Origin: a virus
Length of the DNA stretch: 53,653 nucleotides
Direction: 5' to 3' (one strand)
IMG/VR virus record: IMGVR_UViG_3300009503_000040
Location: 1-53,653 of that record
Below are positions 15,948 to 25,220 of this stretch, piece after piece. Numbering within the stretch: the stretch's first letter is position 1; every line of letters begins with the position of its first letter. Position numbers and translations under genes: made by a program. Under the pieces are notes generated by a model that made no database searches, was not told the origin of the DNA, and saw only the letters and a program-made list of their open reading frames with translations.

Positions 15948-16877
15948 TTAAGGTGTTACATTATAATCAAATTCACTCTCAATTTTATTATTAATGCCAC
16001 GACTTATTATATCTTTAACCTGTGAATTTATTATTGAATTAATATTTTCTAAATCAAAATCAGGTTCAATCGTATTTAACATTTCTGTTTCATTTAAGAA
16101 ATTAATTGCATTCAGCAAATTTTTATTTCTTAATTCTTGTTTAAATTCATATCCCAAATTATTTGATTGCAATGTTATCTCTTTCCCTGTAGTAAATTGC
16201 AATATTTCAGAACTTATTTCTTCTTTTGTAAGCTCACTTATTGAATATATTTTACAATAATAAATTTCTTCTAAATTTAATCCTTGTAGGATTATTTTAT
16301 GATAATATTCATATTCATTAATAAAAACTTCTTGGTTAAGATTATCTTGTGATATCCCGTATTTTACTTTGCTCGTAGCTTTATGAGTAGTAGCCCATGT
16401 TACTGTTGCTTGATTTGCCTTCAAATCTCCAACTAATGGTATCTTTATTTCAAATGGAGTATAAACAATATTAAATGATGGAGGCGGAGGCTGTAATTCT
16501 GCTTCTCCATAAAGCAATAATGAACTTCCTGCAAATTTCCCTATTGCTATCTCTTTAACCGAAACTTTCAAAGATGTTAACTCAAATTCTTTTACCCAGC
16601 CGAATATTCTAATATAAAATTCAATTACTGTTAACCCAGCAGGTAGTTTTTGATAAAATCTTTTTTCATCTTTCTTTATTTTATATGTTATAGATTCCCA
16701 TTCTAAATGCTCATTTCTTTTATAATATACTGTTGCATAAACTTCGTCATCGGTTTCCACATTATATACCCCAGAAATATATCCCAATACAATTCTTCTG
16801 TTTGAATAAGAATTTTTATCAACACTGTAAATAGAAGAATCAAATGATATTTCTATATGTTCTCCGTTATCCAACAT
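15948..16877 (-). CDS. Putative tail-associated protein with fibronectin III-like domain
   Basis: A 309-residue protein. Residues about 140-235 resemble an FN3 or purple-acid-phosphatase N-terminal fold: PLVGDLKANQATVTWATTHK, SKVKYGIS, HKIILQGLNLEEIYYCKIYS and a closing ILQFTTG. The N-terminal half is beta-rich with no recognised family; the C-terminal 70 residues are helical and polar. There is no signal peptide. It lies directly upstream of terminator A and downstream of the lysis genes, and is probably a virion surface or fibre protein. FN3-like modules are common in phage structural proteins and may aid surface binding. Confidence 0.65.
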   Translation of the reverse strand: MLDNGEHIEISFDSSIYSVDKNSYSNRRIVLGYISGVYNVETDDEVYATVYYKRNEHLEWESITYKIKKDEKRFYQKLPAGLTVIEFYIRIFGWVKEFELTSLKVSVKEIAIGKFAGSSLLLYGEAELQPPPPSFNIVYTPFEIKIPLVGDLKANQATVTWATTHKATSKVKYGISQDNLNQEVFINEYEYYHKIILQGLNLEEIYYCKIYSISELTKEEISSEILQFTTGKEITLQSNNLGYEFKQELRNKNLLNAINFLNETEMLNTIEPDFDLENINSIINSQVKDIISRGINNKIESEFDYNVTP

Positions 16878-16878
16878 T

Positions 16879-17334
16879 TTACAGCTTTATCAAATTTAAT
16901 TTAATTGTTAAGAATATTATTATTAATAAAAATACAAATGCAATAATTCCAATCGTTGCATAACCAATTTTTTCTGTAGTTGTTGTTTGTTTTTTTTCAA
17001 CAATATTTGTTGTGTCAGTTATTATTGTATCAATTTTATGTTCTTTTATATCCAGCTCAATGAACTTCTTCTTTGGATAATATTTTACATTTGCTTTTAC
17101 TTTGCCTTTTGATGTCATAATTTCTTTTTCTCCTTCTATTCTTGAAGAATCAGAAAGTTGACTAAATATATTTTCTAATGTATCAGCCAATGACTTTGGT
17201 ATTTCTTTATAAGTTACAGGCAATGAATCTTTAATCTCTGGAACAGTTATTTCAATTCTTCTGTCTTTAATAATAGTTTCTGACGAAGAACAACCCACAA
17301 TTAAACAAAACAATATGTATAATAACCTCTTCAT
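16879..17334 (-). CDS. Putative unimolecular spanin (u-spanin)
   Basis: A 151-residue protein that starts with a lipoprotein signal (MKRLLYILFCLIVGC, lipobox IVGC with Cys15) and ends with one transmembrane helix (about residues 125-147). The part between is hydrophilic and Lys/Asp/Thr-rich. A lipid anchor in the outer membrane plus a C-terminal inner-membrane helix is the defining plan of u-spanins such as T1 gp11, which fuse the two membranes at lysis. It is the next gene after the endolysin, with a 2-base gap. No homology was recognised; the call rests on topology and position. Confidence 0.75.
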   Translation of the reverse strand: MKRLLYILFCLIVGCSSSETIIKDRRIEITVPEIKDSLPVTYKEIPKSLADTLENIFSQLSDSSRIEGEKEIMTSKGKVKANVKYYPKKKFIELDIKEHKIDTIITDTTNIVEKKQTTTTEKIGYATIGIIAFVFLLIIIFLTIKLNLIKL

Positions 17335-17336
17335 TC

Positions 17337-17879
17337 CTAATTCCTAATTCCTAAAAATTTCTCTCTCAATATTTTTTCATTTCCCGTTCTATATAAAAAT
17401 TCCTCTGCTTTTCTTCTTTTTACAAGCCCGGATAATATTACATAGCTGCCATTTACTTTTGCTTTATTAAATTGCATTAATAAATAAGTTGTTGTTTTTG
17501 TATCTCCTCTGCTAACTGCCTCTCTCAAATTTCCTTTTATTCTATATCCCACATTAAATGTAAAAGAAACCAAAGCATCAAATTCATGCCACCTTAAAAA
17601 TCTCCATATAACATTATCCACATATTTTTCAAACCGCAGTAAGTCCTTAATTAACAACATTTCTGCTTCTGCTTTTGTAATAATCATCCCTTCATCAATA
17701 TCATTGCCTGTATGACCGTATCCAATTGTCAATACATTTGCCGGGCATTTATAAGCTTTTGCTCTAAATCCTTCAAAAAATTTAATTAAATCCACTCCAG
17801 TCTTAGTTGTTTGACTGCCTGATAATTTAATACTGCTTATTATTATTAATAAACCTATTATGATTATCCTTTTTACCAT
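17337..17879 (-). CDS. Endolysin, GH24 T4-type lysozyme with N-terminal signal or SAR segment
   Basis: A 180-residue muramidase that would cut the glycan of peptidoglycan. The catalytic pattern is E36, eight residues, C45, five residues, T51 (E-8-(D/C)-5-T), with Cys where T4 lysozyme has Asp. IGYGHT follows and the rest of the fold is present (FDALVSFTFNVG, LVKRRKAEEFL). Residues 5-14 are strongly hydrophobic after MVKR, and a polar Ser/Gly-rich stretch follows. This suits either a cleaved signal or a SAR anchor released on membrane depolarisation. It sits between membrane proteins and the u-spanin candidate, making a complete lysis cassette. Confidence 0.9.
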   Translation of the reverse strand: MVKRIIIIGLLIIISSIKLSGSQTTKTGVDLIKFFEGFRAKAYKCPANVLTIGYGHTGNDIDEGMIITKAEAEMLLIKDLLRFEKYVDNVIWRFLRWHEFDALVSFTFNVGYRIKGNLREAVSRGDTKTTTYLLMQFNKAKVNGSYVILSGLVKRRKAEEFLYRTGNEKILREKFLGIRN

Positions 17880-17882
17880 ACT

Positions 17883-18383
17883 TCAATTCAAAAATGTTAT
17901 TATATAAACTGATGTTACTACAATAGCTGCACTTAATAATGCAGCAGCCAAAACAGGCATTGAATTTCCCAATTCTTCTGTATCATAAATCCCGTCATAT
18001 CCTCTGAATTTCTTTTTAGTAAATGGCAAATCAGTATATACATATTGAAGCAATGTTCCAAGTAGTCCAGTTAAACTTATCAAAATAAGTGAGGTCACAG
18101 CAGTGATAATCAATCTTGTTGTCTTAGAAGTTGTTTGCAAATCATTTATTTCATTTCTTAACTTAAGTGCTTTTTGAAAATCAGTATATTGATTTGTATT
18201 TGCATCATAGGTTTGCGCTAATTCTGTATATTTATCAGTAATTTTTTTATTTAAATCTTTTTCTGTCGGCAGTATTAAAAATATCAATAACACCAAACCG
18301 ATAATCATTGCTATAATTGCAGCAGTATTATTCTTAAATTTATATTTAATCTTCTGCCAAAGAGAAATGAATTCCCAAGCCAT
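17883..18383 (-). CDS. Putative holin-like membrane protein (three TM segments)
   Basis: A 166-residue protein with hydrophobic segments at about 22-39, 90-115 and 143-165, and a charged helical stretch (about 42-88) between the first two. It lies immediately upstream of the endolysin with a 3-base gap. A membrane protein in this place is the best holin candidate, although it is larger than most holins and I recognise no holin family. Confidence 0.6.
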   Translation of the reverse strand: MAWEFISLWQKIKYKFKNNTAAIIAMIIGLVLLIFLILPTEKDLNKKITDKYTELAQTYDANTNQYTDFQKALKLRNEINDLQTTSKTTRLIITAVTSLILISLTGLLGTLLQYVYTDLPFTKKKFRGYDGIYDTEELGNSMPVLAAALLSAAIVVTSVYIITFLN

Positions 18384-18393
18384 TTTTGCTCCT

Positions 18394-18693
18394 TTAATTT
18401 ATTTTATAAATTAATTTATTTTCCATTTTATCAAGTCTTTTCATAAAATCATCTATTTTATTTTCAAGACTTTCCATTTTTTCTTTCAGCCCGGGCACCT
18501 GGTCTATTCTTATATACATTTCTTTTAATTCTTTCTTTTGCTCTTCAAGTGCAATTTTTATTTCCTCTTTCACTTCCATCCTCGAAGGCTTATCTTCAAT
18601 TCTTGCAATTGTATAGCCCACATTGAATATTATCATTATGATTATAATAATTAATTCCCAGTGTTTGCTTATTATATCTTTCAATATCTTCAT
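18394..18693 (-). CDS. Small membrane protein with coiled coil, possible holin/antiholin
   Basis: A 99-residue protein with one transmembrane helix at about 12-30 (ELIIIIIMIIFNVGYTIA) and a long charged coiled coil to the end (EEIKIALEEQKKELKEM, LKEKMESLENKIDDFMKRLDKME). It is the first gene of the lysis cassette. The one-helix plus coiled-coil form is seen in antiholins, pinholin partners and i-spanins; because a u-spanin candidate follows, a holin-related role is preferred. Confidence 0.6.
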   Translation of the reverse strand: MKILKDIISKHWELIIIIIMIIFNVGYTIARIEDKPSRMEVKEEIKIALEEQKKELKEMYIRIDQVPGLKEKMESLENKIDDFMKRLDKMENKLIYKIN

Positions 18694-18695
18694 TT

Positions 18696-20141
18696 TTAAT
18701 AAGTCCCATATTTTCTTCTAATCCAATAAAATTGCAAATTATTAGTACCTCCAGCATTACGTGTAACAGTAAATTGACCATTTTCTGCAGAAACTATTAA
18801 CATATCATTTACATTCCATGAAGTCCCTATTGGTGTTACAAAATAAATATCATTTACACTGCCGCCGTTTGGCACAGTGCATTGTGTTGAAGTCCCGCTA
18901 AATTGTGCAATGCCGCATTGTATATAGTCTTTTATTTCATTTAGAGAAATAAATGTTTCTGTTGTTAAAGAACCCCCGTCATCAAATCTGACTTTCAATC
19001 GAAATTTTCTTTGTCCAGTTTCATTTTGATATGTATTATCAGCCCATATTGCATTTTTATAATATTGTGGATCACCCATTGAATTGACATCAGGTAATTG
19101 AAGTCGTCCCGAAATTAAATCTATACTTGCCCCACCTCTTGCTGATATTCTGCCGTGAAATTCTCTTTGCTGTTCTGGAGCCCCTGTTAATATTTGAGGG
19201 TCTTCTTTAATTACTTCAAGCACTTTATCAATTGGCAAAATTGCATGATATTCATCATTATATGTTCCTTCTTCTCCATAATGGCTTCTTCCAAAATTCA
19301 CATATAAACATTTATCTTCTTCACTTACATATACTGCCCCTGGCACATCTTCTTCAAAAAAATTATTAACATTATTCCTTAACGGCAGAGCATAAACTAA
19401 AGCATCATGATAAAGATATATTCCAACTCCATTTATCTGTCCGTCATGAACCGAAAGACCATGAAGACTTACAAAATTTTCTCCCTCACTTGAACCAAGC
19501 ACAAGAAAATTATTTCCTGTCCCATCCTTAGATATTTTTAAAACATTATTTTGTGCATCATAATAAATTGCTCCTGTTCGGCGTCCTCTATAAGTATTAG
19601 GTGGTGTAAGAGGCAAAGCTAACCCTGTTCCAGATATTGGCTGCATATCAATACCTGAAAATACTTTTATACCCCCAATTGTTTGATCGCCTGATATTAA
19701 AACTACTCCCGAACTGCTCCCGCCTCCTATCGGAATATATTGCCCATTCCCCGCTATATCAATTTTTATTGTTTGGCTTACCTCGTCAAAATAAATATTG
19801 CCGGGTTTATTTAATGACGGAGGAGTTTTCGGTAATTGTATTCTTATTGGTGCAATCTCACCTATATATATTAACTGGTCATTAAATTTCCCCACCAAAT
19901 AATAAAGTATGTTTTCAGCATGGAAAATATTCTGTGTATAAAGTGAACCATTTATGTAAATTTTGTATTCACCTAAAGGCACTGCATCCTTATAATACCA
20001 CCCTTTTCTTGTCGGGTGTTCGATTAGTGTTATCTTCCCCTCTGGATAAGTATTTGCCTGTGGTATTAATTCAATCGTTGCGCCTAATAATGGTTCACCT
20101 GCAGCATTTGTAAATCGTCTTTCAAATTTAGATGTTGCCAT
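18696..20141 (-). CDS. Tail fibre/appendage protein
   Basis: A 481-residue protein. The N-terminal 90 residues look like an Ig/carboxypeptidase-regulatory-like domain (TNAAGEPLLGATIELIP, GWYYKDAVPLGEYKIYING). Fibre-type repeats follow (SLNKPGNIYFDEVSQTIKI, RTGAIYYDAQNNVLKIS) and the motif SGDQTIGGIKVFSG seen in many phage fibres. The beta-rich C-terminus (NGGSVNDIYFVTPIGTSW, NNLQFYWIRRKYGTY) is likely the trimer tip. It would serve in host attachment. It follows the nozzle gene after a 7-base gap. Confidence 0.8.
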   Translation of the reverse strand: MATSKFERRFTNAAGEPLLGATIELIPQANTYPEGKITLIEHPTRKGWYYKDAVPLGEYKIYINGSLYTQNIFHAENILYYLVGKFNDQLIYIGEIAPIRIQLPKTPPSLNKPGNIYFDEVSQTIKIDIAGNGQYIPIGGGSSSGVVLISGDQTIGGIKVFSGIDMQPISGTGLALPLTPPNTYRGRRTGAIYYDAQNNVLKISKDGTGNNFLVLGSSEGENFVSLHGLSVHDGQINGVGIYLYHDALVYALPLRNNVNNFFEEDVPGAVYVSEEDKCLYVNFGRSHYGEEGTYNDEYHAILPIDKVLEVIKEDPQILTGAPEQQREFHGRISARGGASIDLISGRLQLPDVNSMGDPQYYKNAIWADNTYQNETGQRKFRLKVRFDDGGSLTTETFISLNEIKDYIQCGIAQFSGTSTQCTVPNGGSVNDIYFVTPIGTSWNVNDMLIVSAENGQFTVTRNAGGTNNLQFYWIRRKYGTY

Positions 20142-20148
20142 TAATACC

Positions 20149-23100
20149 TCAAATTACTGCAACAAATTCACCAGTCATTATATAATCTTGAATAACTGAA
20201 TAATCTAATTGAATTTTTTCTGTATAAATTTTCCCTTGAGACAAAAAATATAATATATTCCTAAATCCAGCTTTGTATATTTCTGGGAAATTGTATTTGC
20301 TTTCTTCTATCCAGCCGTTTTCTGTTAATAAATATTCTGTTTTTATTTCTGGCTTATATAATCTTATCCTGTAACTGTTGAATTTATCCCTTATTGCATA
20401 AAACGAATTTTTGTCTTCAATTTTTATGTATATATCTCTTATTGTTTCTTTTAATAAACTTTTAATCTGACCATTAGCATACATGTAAATATCCTCGCCG
20501 CCGCACCAAAAAATAACTCCATTCATATTTACTACTGAATTCTTTGATATGCATCCAAAGCCAAAAAGCGGTTCCCTTGAACTGCCGGTCTCTGGGTCAA
20601 TTATCATCACTGAATTATCTTTTAATATTAATAAATCCATTGTCGGCAGCAGTGCCATGCTTATTGCTTCATTACTGTCAAATCTTTCAAGCTCACGGTA
20701 ATTTGAAAAACTTGCAATATCATACATGAATGAACCGCTTGAATGTATATGAGATACCAAAATAAAATTTTCATATCTTTTGTCTATAAACGGATTTAAA
20801 TAATATGCTCTCCCCCTGAATGCTAATGCTTTATCCCAGCCCTTAACAATATCCATTGTAGGATTATATCCTAATTCAGCCCTCATCTCAGTTGTTGTTA
20901 AATTTGCTTCATTAAATATCGTTACATTTTTTTCTTTGATAGATAATTTATCGACATAAAATTCATGATAATTATCTATATCAGAAAATAAAATACCCCC
21001 GCCTGATAAAACATCTGTTAAAGTCCAACTGTTGCCATTATCACTGCTGATAAATATTTCTCCCTCGCTTGAACCTGCAATAATTTTATTTCCTAATATG
21101 TAAAGGTCATAAATATCTAAATTCGTAATACCGTTGTTTACTTCTTCCCAATTCGCACCATCATCACTGCTTCTGTAAATCCCCGCTTCAGTTCCTGGTC
21201 CGCTGTCATACAATGCTGCGAATAAATAATTATCTTTCTTTTTAATCGAAGAAATGTATAATTCTGGCAAGCCGTTATTTACAGCTGTCCAACTATTTCC
21301 CTGATTAATGCTCTTAAATATTCCACTTCCAAATGTTCCTGCATAGAGAATTCCATTATTTTCATGCAAATAAGTTATTTCTAAATTTGTCAAGCCAGAA
21401 TTTACTTGTGTCCAATGTAATCCACTATCAATACTTTTATATATTCCGCCCCCAAATGTTGCTACAAAAATCGTATTGCCTATATTTACAAAATACATTA
21501 CATAATTAGTTATATCTTCGCTCAACAAATTGAATGTTATTCCATCTGCTGATGAATAAATTTTACCATCTTGTGCGCCAGCATAAATTTTATTATTAAT
21601 TACCTTTAACGACCAGATATTATTAAGAGTTGTAATTTGCTGCCAGCTTATTCCGCCATTTGTGCTTTTATAAATATTGCCTGATGCTGCATATAAATTG
21701 TAACCGTAACTTACAATCATCACCGTTTCAACAGCAGGACTCAATCCACTATTCGATAACACCCAATTATAACCATTTGCAGAACTGAATACTGTCCCAC
21801 CCGCTGAACAAAATAAATTTCTATTTGGGGAAATAGCTATCGCAAAATATTTGGGAGACTCTGTTAAATTATCCGCTAAAACATTAAAATCATATTTTTT
21901 ATATGTGTTATCTGCTGATATAGTTGTTTGTGTTCGGTTTAATACTTTTTTTGATTCTCCTAAAAAAAATGAATATATTTTATCAGTTGTTGATTTTAAA
22001 TAAACTGATACATCATAGATTTTGCCTTTCGTTAAGTTATTTATTGGTAAAATTATTCCTGTTCTAAAAGATAAATCCTGTGCATTCTCATATATATCAC
22101 TTCTAAACTTAAAAGCATAATTATCAACAGCATCTTGAACTGTCTCTAATGTTCCTCCATTAAACGTTTCCCAATTGCCAATTGAATTTGCATCCGCCGA
22201 AGAAATTGCATTCTCTCCCGAATTTAACTCAAGTATTATAGTTTCTGAAGGTTGTAAAGATGATATTAATGCTATTCTTCCATAATTGTCAATTTTCCAA
22301 TTGCCCGCAGAATAAAAATTTTCTGTTATATTGTATTTATTCAGTTTATAAAATGTAATCCCGTCATTGCTGTAATAAATTCCATAACCCGTAATTCGTG
22401 GATTGATTCTTCCATAATTAATTACTGGGATTACTTCTATCGTTGAATTATTATCAACTTGTATATTCGATTCAGCTAATAATTGTTCTTCATAATTATC
22501 AATTATTCCTGTTAATCTAATTGTATAATCACCTGCAGGCAGACTTCCCCCGCTTACTGCATTTAATTGTAAACCGTATCCCCCGCCTAATATATGTGTA
22601 TCTAAAATAATTGAATCTATTTTTGATAAATTTTCTATTATACCTTCATTATTAATATCAGGATGAATTGAAGGAAAATCTAATTTTCTTATCTGAAAAA
22701 ACTTTTTTCTGTAGCCTATTGCAATTCCAGGTCTATTTTCATAACCGCCGAATCCTATTCTTATATCATTTAATATTCTATGAAATGTTATATCCTGCCA
22801 CTTTACATTAAATAATTCATTCAGGTAATCAAGATCAATCCAATATCTGCTTATTATAACTCTGTCATTTTCTTCCCATTGGCTGTTATATAAAGTATGA
22901 CATATTCTTGTCTCTGTCGAATTATTAATTTTAGATGTTATAATTCTTGCAAATTGCTCTTTAGTTTTATTATAAATAACATGGTTATTTAATAAATCAT
23001 CACTCAATCCATTTACTGCAGAACCAAGTATATTAATTTTATAAGGATACAATATATCTGAACCGACACTAATTTTAGTTAGAATTGTTTGATTTAACCA

Positions 23101-23496
23101 TTGCCAATCATCTATCCACTGATTGCCGTCCCAATAAGGTCTAATCCAAAAGCATAACATATTAATCATGTCTTCATCATTATCTAAAGCATGAACTTTT
23201 GCTTTCTGAATTAGAATTGTTATTTCTTTCCCTGCATCATTAATTTGTCTGTCAAAAAACAAATCGAAATTAATAAATCCCAAATCCAACAATATTTTCT
23301 CGCCAAAATTATTTTTAATATTACACTCTGGTTTGTCATATAATATTTCATAACCTGACCTTAAAACTAATGCACCTGGCTTTATATGATTATGCAGATT
23401 CAAAATCCTTTTCGCAAATCTCTGCCCTGGATTAACTGCATTTGTGCTCATCCCTGCAGATACATCAGCAAATTCTATTTCATTCCATTTATTCAT
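20149..23496 (-). CDS. Tail nozzle-type protein with inserted seven-blade Asp-box propeller
   Basis: An 1115-residue protein. The N-terminus (about 1-420) and C-terminus (about 835-1115; GFGCISKNSVVNMNGVIFW, EDIYMYANGQIKSL) look like the beta-propeller tube of a podovirus nozzle (T7 gp12/P22 gp10 type). Inserted are a jelly-roll-like carbohydrate-binding segment (about 425-555) and seven repeats of the S-x-D/N-x-G-x-x-W/F type (about 565-832; SANGYNW, STNGGISW, SADGITF, SIDSGLHW, SINQGNSW, SSDDGANW, SSDNGNSW). These predict a YCF48/sialidase-like propeller. The insert may bind host glycans. Its start overlaps the stop of a small upstream gene (ATGA). Confidence 0.8.
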   Translation of the reverse strand: MNKWNEIEFADVSAGMSTNAVNPGQRFAKRILNLHNHIKPGALVLRSGYEILYDKPECNIKNNFGEKILLDLGFINFDLFFDRQINDAGKEITILIQKAKVHALDNDEDMINMLCFWIRPYWDGNQWIDDWQWLNQTILTKISVGSDILYPYKINILGSAVNGLSDDLLNNHVIYNKTKEQFARIITSKINNSTETRICHTLYNSQWEENDRVIISRYWIDLDYLNELFNVKWQDITFHRILNDIRIGFGGYENRPGIAIGYRKKFFQIRKLDFPSIHPDINNEGIIENLSKIDSIILDTHILGGGYGLQLNAVSGGSLPAGDYTIRLTGIIDNYEEQLLAESNIQVDNNSTIEVIPVINYGRINPRITGYGIYYSNDGITFYKLNKYNITENFYSAGNWKIDNYGRIALISSLQPSETIILELNSGENAISSADANSIGNWETFNGGTLETVQDAVDNYAFKFRSDIYENAQDLSFRTGIILPINNLTKGKIYDVSVYLKSTTDKIYSFFLGESKKVLNRTQTTISADNTYKKYDFNVLADNLTESPKYFAIAISPNRNLFCSAGGTVFSSANGYNWVLSNSGLSPAVETVMIVSYGYNLYAASGNIYKSTNGGISWQQITTLNNIWSLKVINNKIYAGAQDGKIYSSADGITFNLLSEDITNYVMYFVNIGNTIFVATFGGGIYKSIDSGLHWTQVNSGLTNLEITYLHENNGILYAGTFGSGIFKSINQGNSWTAVNNGLPELYISSIKKKDNYLFAALYDSGPGTEAGIYRSSDDGANWEEVNNGITNLDIYDLYILGNKIIAGSSEGEIFISSDNGNSWTLTDVLSGGGILFSDIDNYHEFYVDKLSIKEKNVTIFNEANLTTTEMRAELGYNPTMDIVKGWDKALAFRGRAYYLNPFIDKRYENFILVSHIHSSGSFMYDIASFSNYRELERFDSNEAISMALLPTMDLLILKDNSVMIIDPETGSSREPLFGFGCISKNSVVNMNGVIFWCGGEDIYMYANGQIKSLLKETIRDIYIKIEDKNSFYAIRDKFNSYRIRLYKPEIKTEYLLTENGWIEESKYNFPEIYKAGFRNILYFLSQGKIYTEKIQLDYSVIQDYIMTGEFVAVI

Positions 23497-23654
23497 CTGT
23501 AATATTTTGGCTTAAAAATTATTTTGAGAATACATTTAATTAATATTAATAACCACAAACCTTTACCTTTAATTGCAGCATATCTCTTATCTGTTTTTAT
23601 TTCTATATAATAAATTCTGTCAGCATAAAAGCTGTGCAGTATCAATTTCTGCAT
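23493..23654 (-). CDS. Small membrane-type protein coupled on both sides
   Basis: A 53-residue protein. Its ATG overlaps the upstream stop as TAATG and its TGA stop overlaps the nozzle start as ATGA, so it fills an otherwise empty 157-bp gap with perfect coupling. The C-terminal half (GKGLWLLILIKCILKIIF) is hydrophobic and basic, suggesting a membrane or amphipathic helix. No family is recognised. The double overlap is the main argument that it is real. Confidence 0.6.
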   Translation of the reverse strand: MQKLILHSFYADRIYYIEIKTDKRYAAIKGKGLWLLILIKCILKIIFKPKYYR

Positions 23655-24565
23655 TACATATTTGGTAATTCTTTCCCGCTTCTGTTTTTACTTTCTATTA
23701 TGCCTTTTTCTCTTAATATATTCTCTCTTATCTCTCTTGTCTTCTGGTCTATTAAGTTATTAAGAGATTCTGGAGCTGTCATTCCTAAATGTTCAAGTGC
23801 ATAATTTTTTGCTTTTGCAACAACAAGAGGAATATAATTATCTCTTATATCAAGATAATCATTATCTTCGGTCACTCTTTGCGGATAACTTGTATACCAC
23901 AATGTTAAAGTACCTAGTGAAGGAACATTAGCCCCTTTATATAAATAAAGATATTGCCCGTGTTTAAACCAATAAACTTTATTTTGCTTTTCATCAAAAC
24001 GATGAAGATTATCAAATTCTCTATCTCCGACTTTTATTACTTCTTTATTTATTGAATCGGTAATCTTTGTAATATTGGCAATTTTATATGGTGATAAATC
24101 TATCATATAACTAGAATGCGGTGAAAAGACCGCATAATTTACTGTGTAATTATTGCCTAATGCCTTTGTGATTTTGAAATTATTATTGTCAATAATTTCC
24201 TCTATCTCTGCTATTGCTGATATATTAGTTCCACTCCATATTGAAATTCTTCTGCCCGCATCTGCAGAAGTTAATCCATGAGCAGCTTTATTTATAGTTC
24301 TCGTTGAATCAGTATATGTCGCATTTTGAATTATATTAGTCGTTACGCTTGAAGACTGGTCATTAATTATTGCAGTTTTGCCGTAGTCATCTGAGCCCGC
24401 CCCGGATATAATTTCTGCAACATCAAGAACTGCAAGATTCACAAATCCTTTAACTATCTCTTCATCAAGCTCTTCTTGAGTTTCTTTTTTTAACCATAAG
24501 ATGATAGTATTTACTACCATCTTTAAGGTATAAATTTTTGCTAATGGCTGTGTTGGTGATGGCAT
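23654..24565 (-). CDS. Head-tail adaptor-like structural protein
   Basis: A 303-residue protein. A helical N-terminus (KMVVNTIILWLKKETQEELDEEIVKGFVNLAVLDVAE) and C-terminus (YLDIRDNYIPLVVAKAKNYALEHLG) flank a beta-rich insert with Ig-like appearance (TRTINKAAHGLTSADAGRRISIWSG, in part). The helical plan with a final LYLYKG...LTLWYTSYP strand matches portal-adaptor or tail-accessory proteins such as P22 gp4. It belongs to a run of three related-looking adaptors between the capsid and nozzle genes. The exact role is inferred from order. Confidence 0.65.
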   Translation of the reverse strand: MPSPTQPLAKIYTLKMVVNTIILWLKKETQEELDEEIVKGFVNLAVLDVAEIISGAGSDDYGKTAIINDQSSSVTTNIIQNATYTDSTRTINKAAHGLTSADAGRRISIWSGTNISAIAEIEEIIDNNNFKITKALGNNYTVNYAVFSPHSSYMIDLSPYKIANITKITDSINKEVIKVGDREFDNLHRFDEKQNKVYWFKHGQYLYLYKGANVPSLGTLTLWYTSYPQRVTEDNDYLDIRDNYIPLVVAKAKNYALEHLGMTAPESLNNLIDQKTREIRENILREKGIIESKNRSGKELPNM

Positions 24566-24584
24566 TTTATTTACTCCTTAAAAT

Positions 24585-25220
24585 CTAACTTGTTTGATAT
24601 GTTTCCTGTAAATATCTAAAATAAGCATAGTCAATTATTTGCTTATGCCAATGCTCCATAAAGGGTGAATCTTCTGAACCGTTTTGTATTAAATAACCGC
24701 CTGTATAAGGGTCTAATGGACTTCTTATGTAATGAATCTTTATTTGTCCAGTAAAATTTTGTGGAAATACTGCAAGCATTTTATTAACCTGTATAATTAC
24801 AAGATTATCTGTATTTGCAGTATATTCCGCATACTCTCCGCTCAAATAAATAGTATATAAATGTTCATCCTTCACTTTGATAAATTTATTGCCTGAAGCC
24901 GTAACTGCACCTATAACTTTAAAAAAATCCTTATATGGTTGGTCAATTATATAATTACCCTGAATCAATGAAACATTGCCTGTGACTTTTACTAATTCCG
25001 GGAAAATTGAAATAAACTTTTTAGAATTTCCTTCAACTGCATTCCAGTAAAAATTAAATAAATCCATCATCCCTCGATTAACATAATCTATTATTACTTC
25101 TGCACGAATAAAATTTCCATCAGGCAATGTCCCTTGACCAGGATTAAATTCATTTCTTAACCTGTCAGGAACTCGCTTAATAAAATCCAAGCATAACATA
25201 TCGAGCTTAGGTGTTGCCAT
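24585..25220 (-). CDS. Head-tail connector (P22 gp4-like adaptor)
   Basis: About 211 residues from MATPKLDM (an alternative start lies at 25232). It has a helical N-terminus (MLCLDFIKRVPDRLRNEF), a middle helix (VIIDYVNRGMMDLFNFYWNAV), a beta domain (YKDFFKVIGAVTASGNKF, FTGQIKIHYIRSPLDPYTGG) and a final HWHKQIIDYAYFRYLQE helix. This is the usual plan of podovirus adaptors bridging portal and nozzle. It overlaps the upstream gene by 14 bp, which suggests coupling. Confidence 0.65.
   Translation of the reverse strand: MATPKLDMLCLDFIKRVPDRLRNEFNPGQGTLPDGNFIRAEVIIDYVNRGMMDLFNFYWNAVEGNSKKFISIFPELVKVTGNVSLIQGNYIIDQPYKDFFKVIGAVTASGNKFIKVKDEHLYTIYLSGEYAEYTANTDNLVIIQVNKMLAVFPQNFTGQIKIHYIRSPLDPYTGGYLIQNGSEDSPFMEHWHKQIIDYAYFRYLQETYQTS

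Noticed and set aside
17331-17350. Short ATTCCTA tandem between spanin and endolysin genes
   Set aside because: Only three units of 7 bp over the stop and start region; too short to separate from chance in this sequence composition.
14364-20141. Tape-measure or tail-tube genes of a long-tailed phage
   Set aside because: No long helical tape-measure, tube or sheath-like protein is seen; portal type, adaptors and nozzle point to a short tail.
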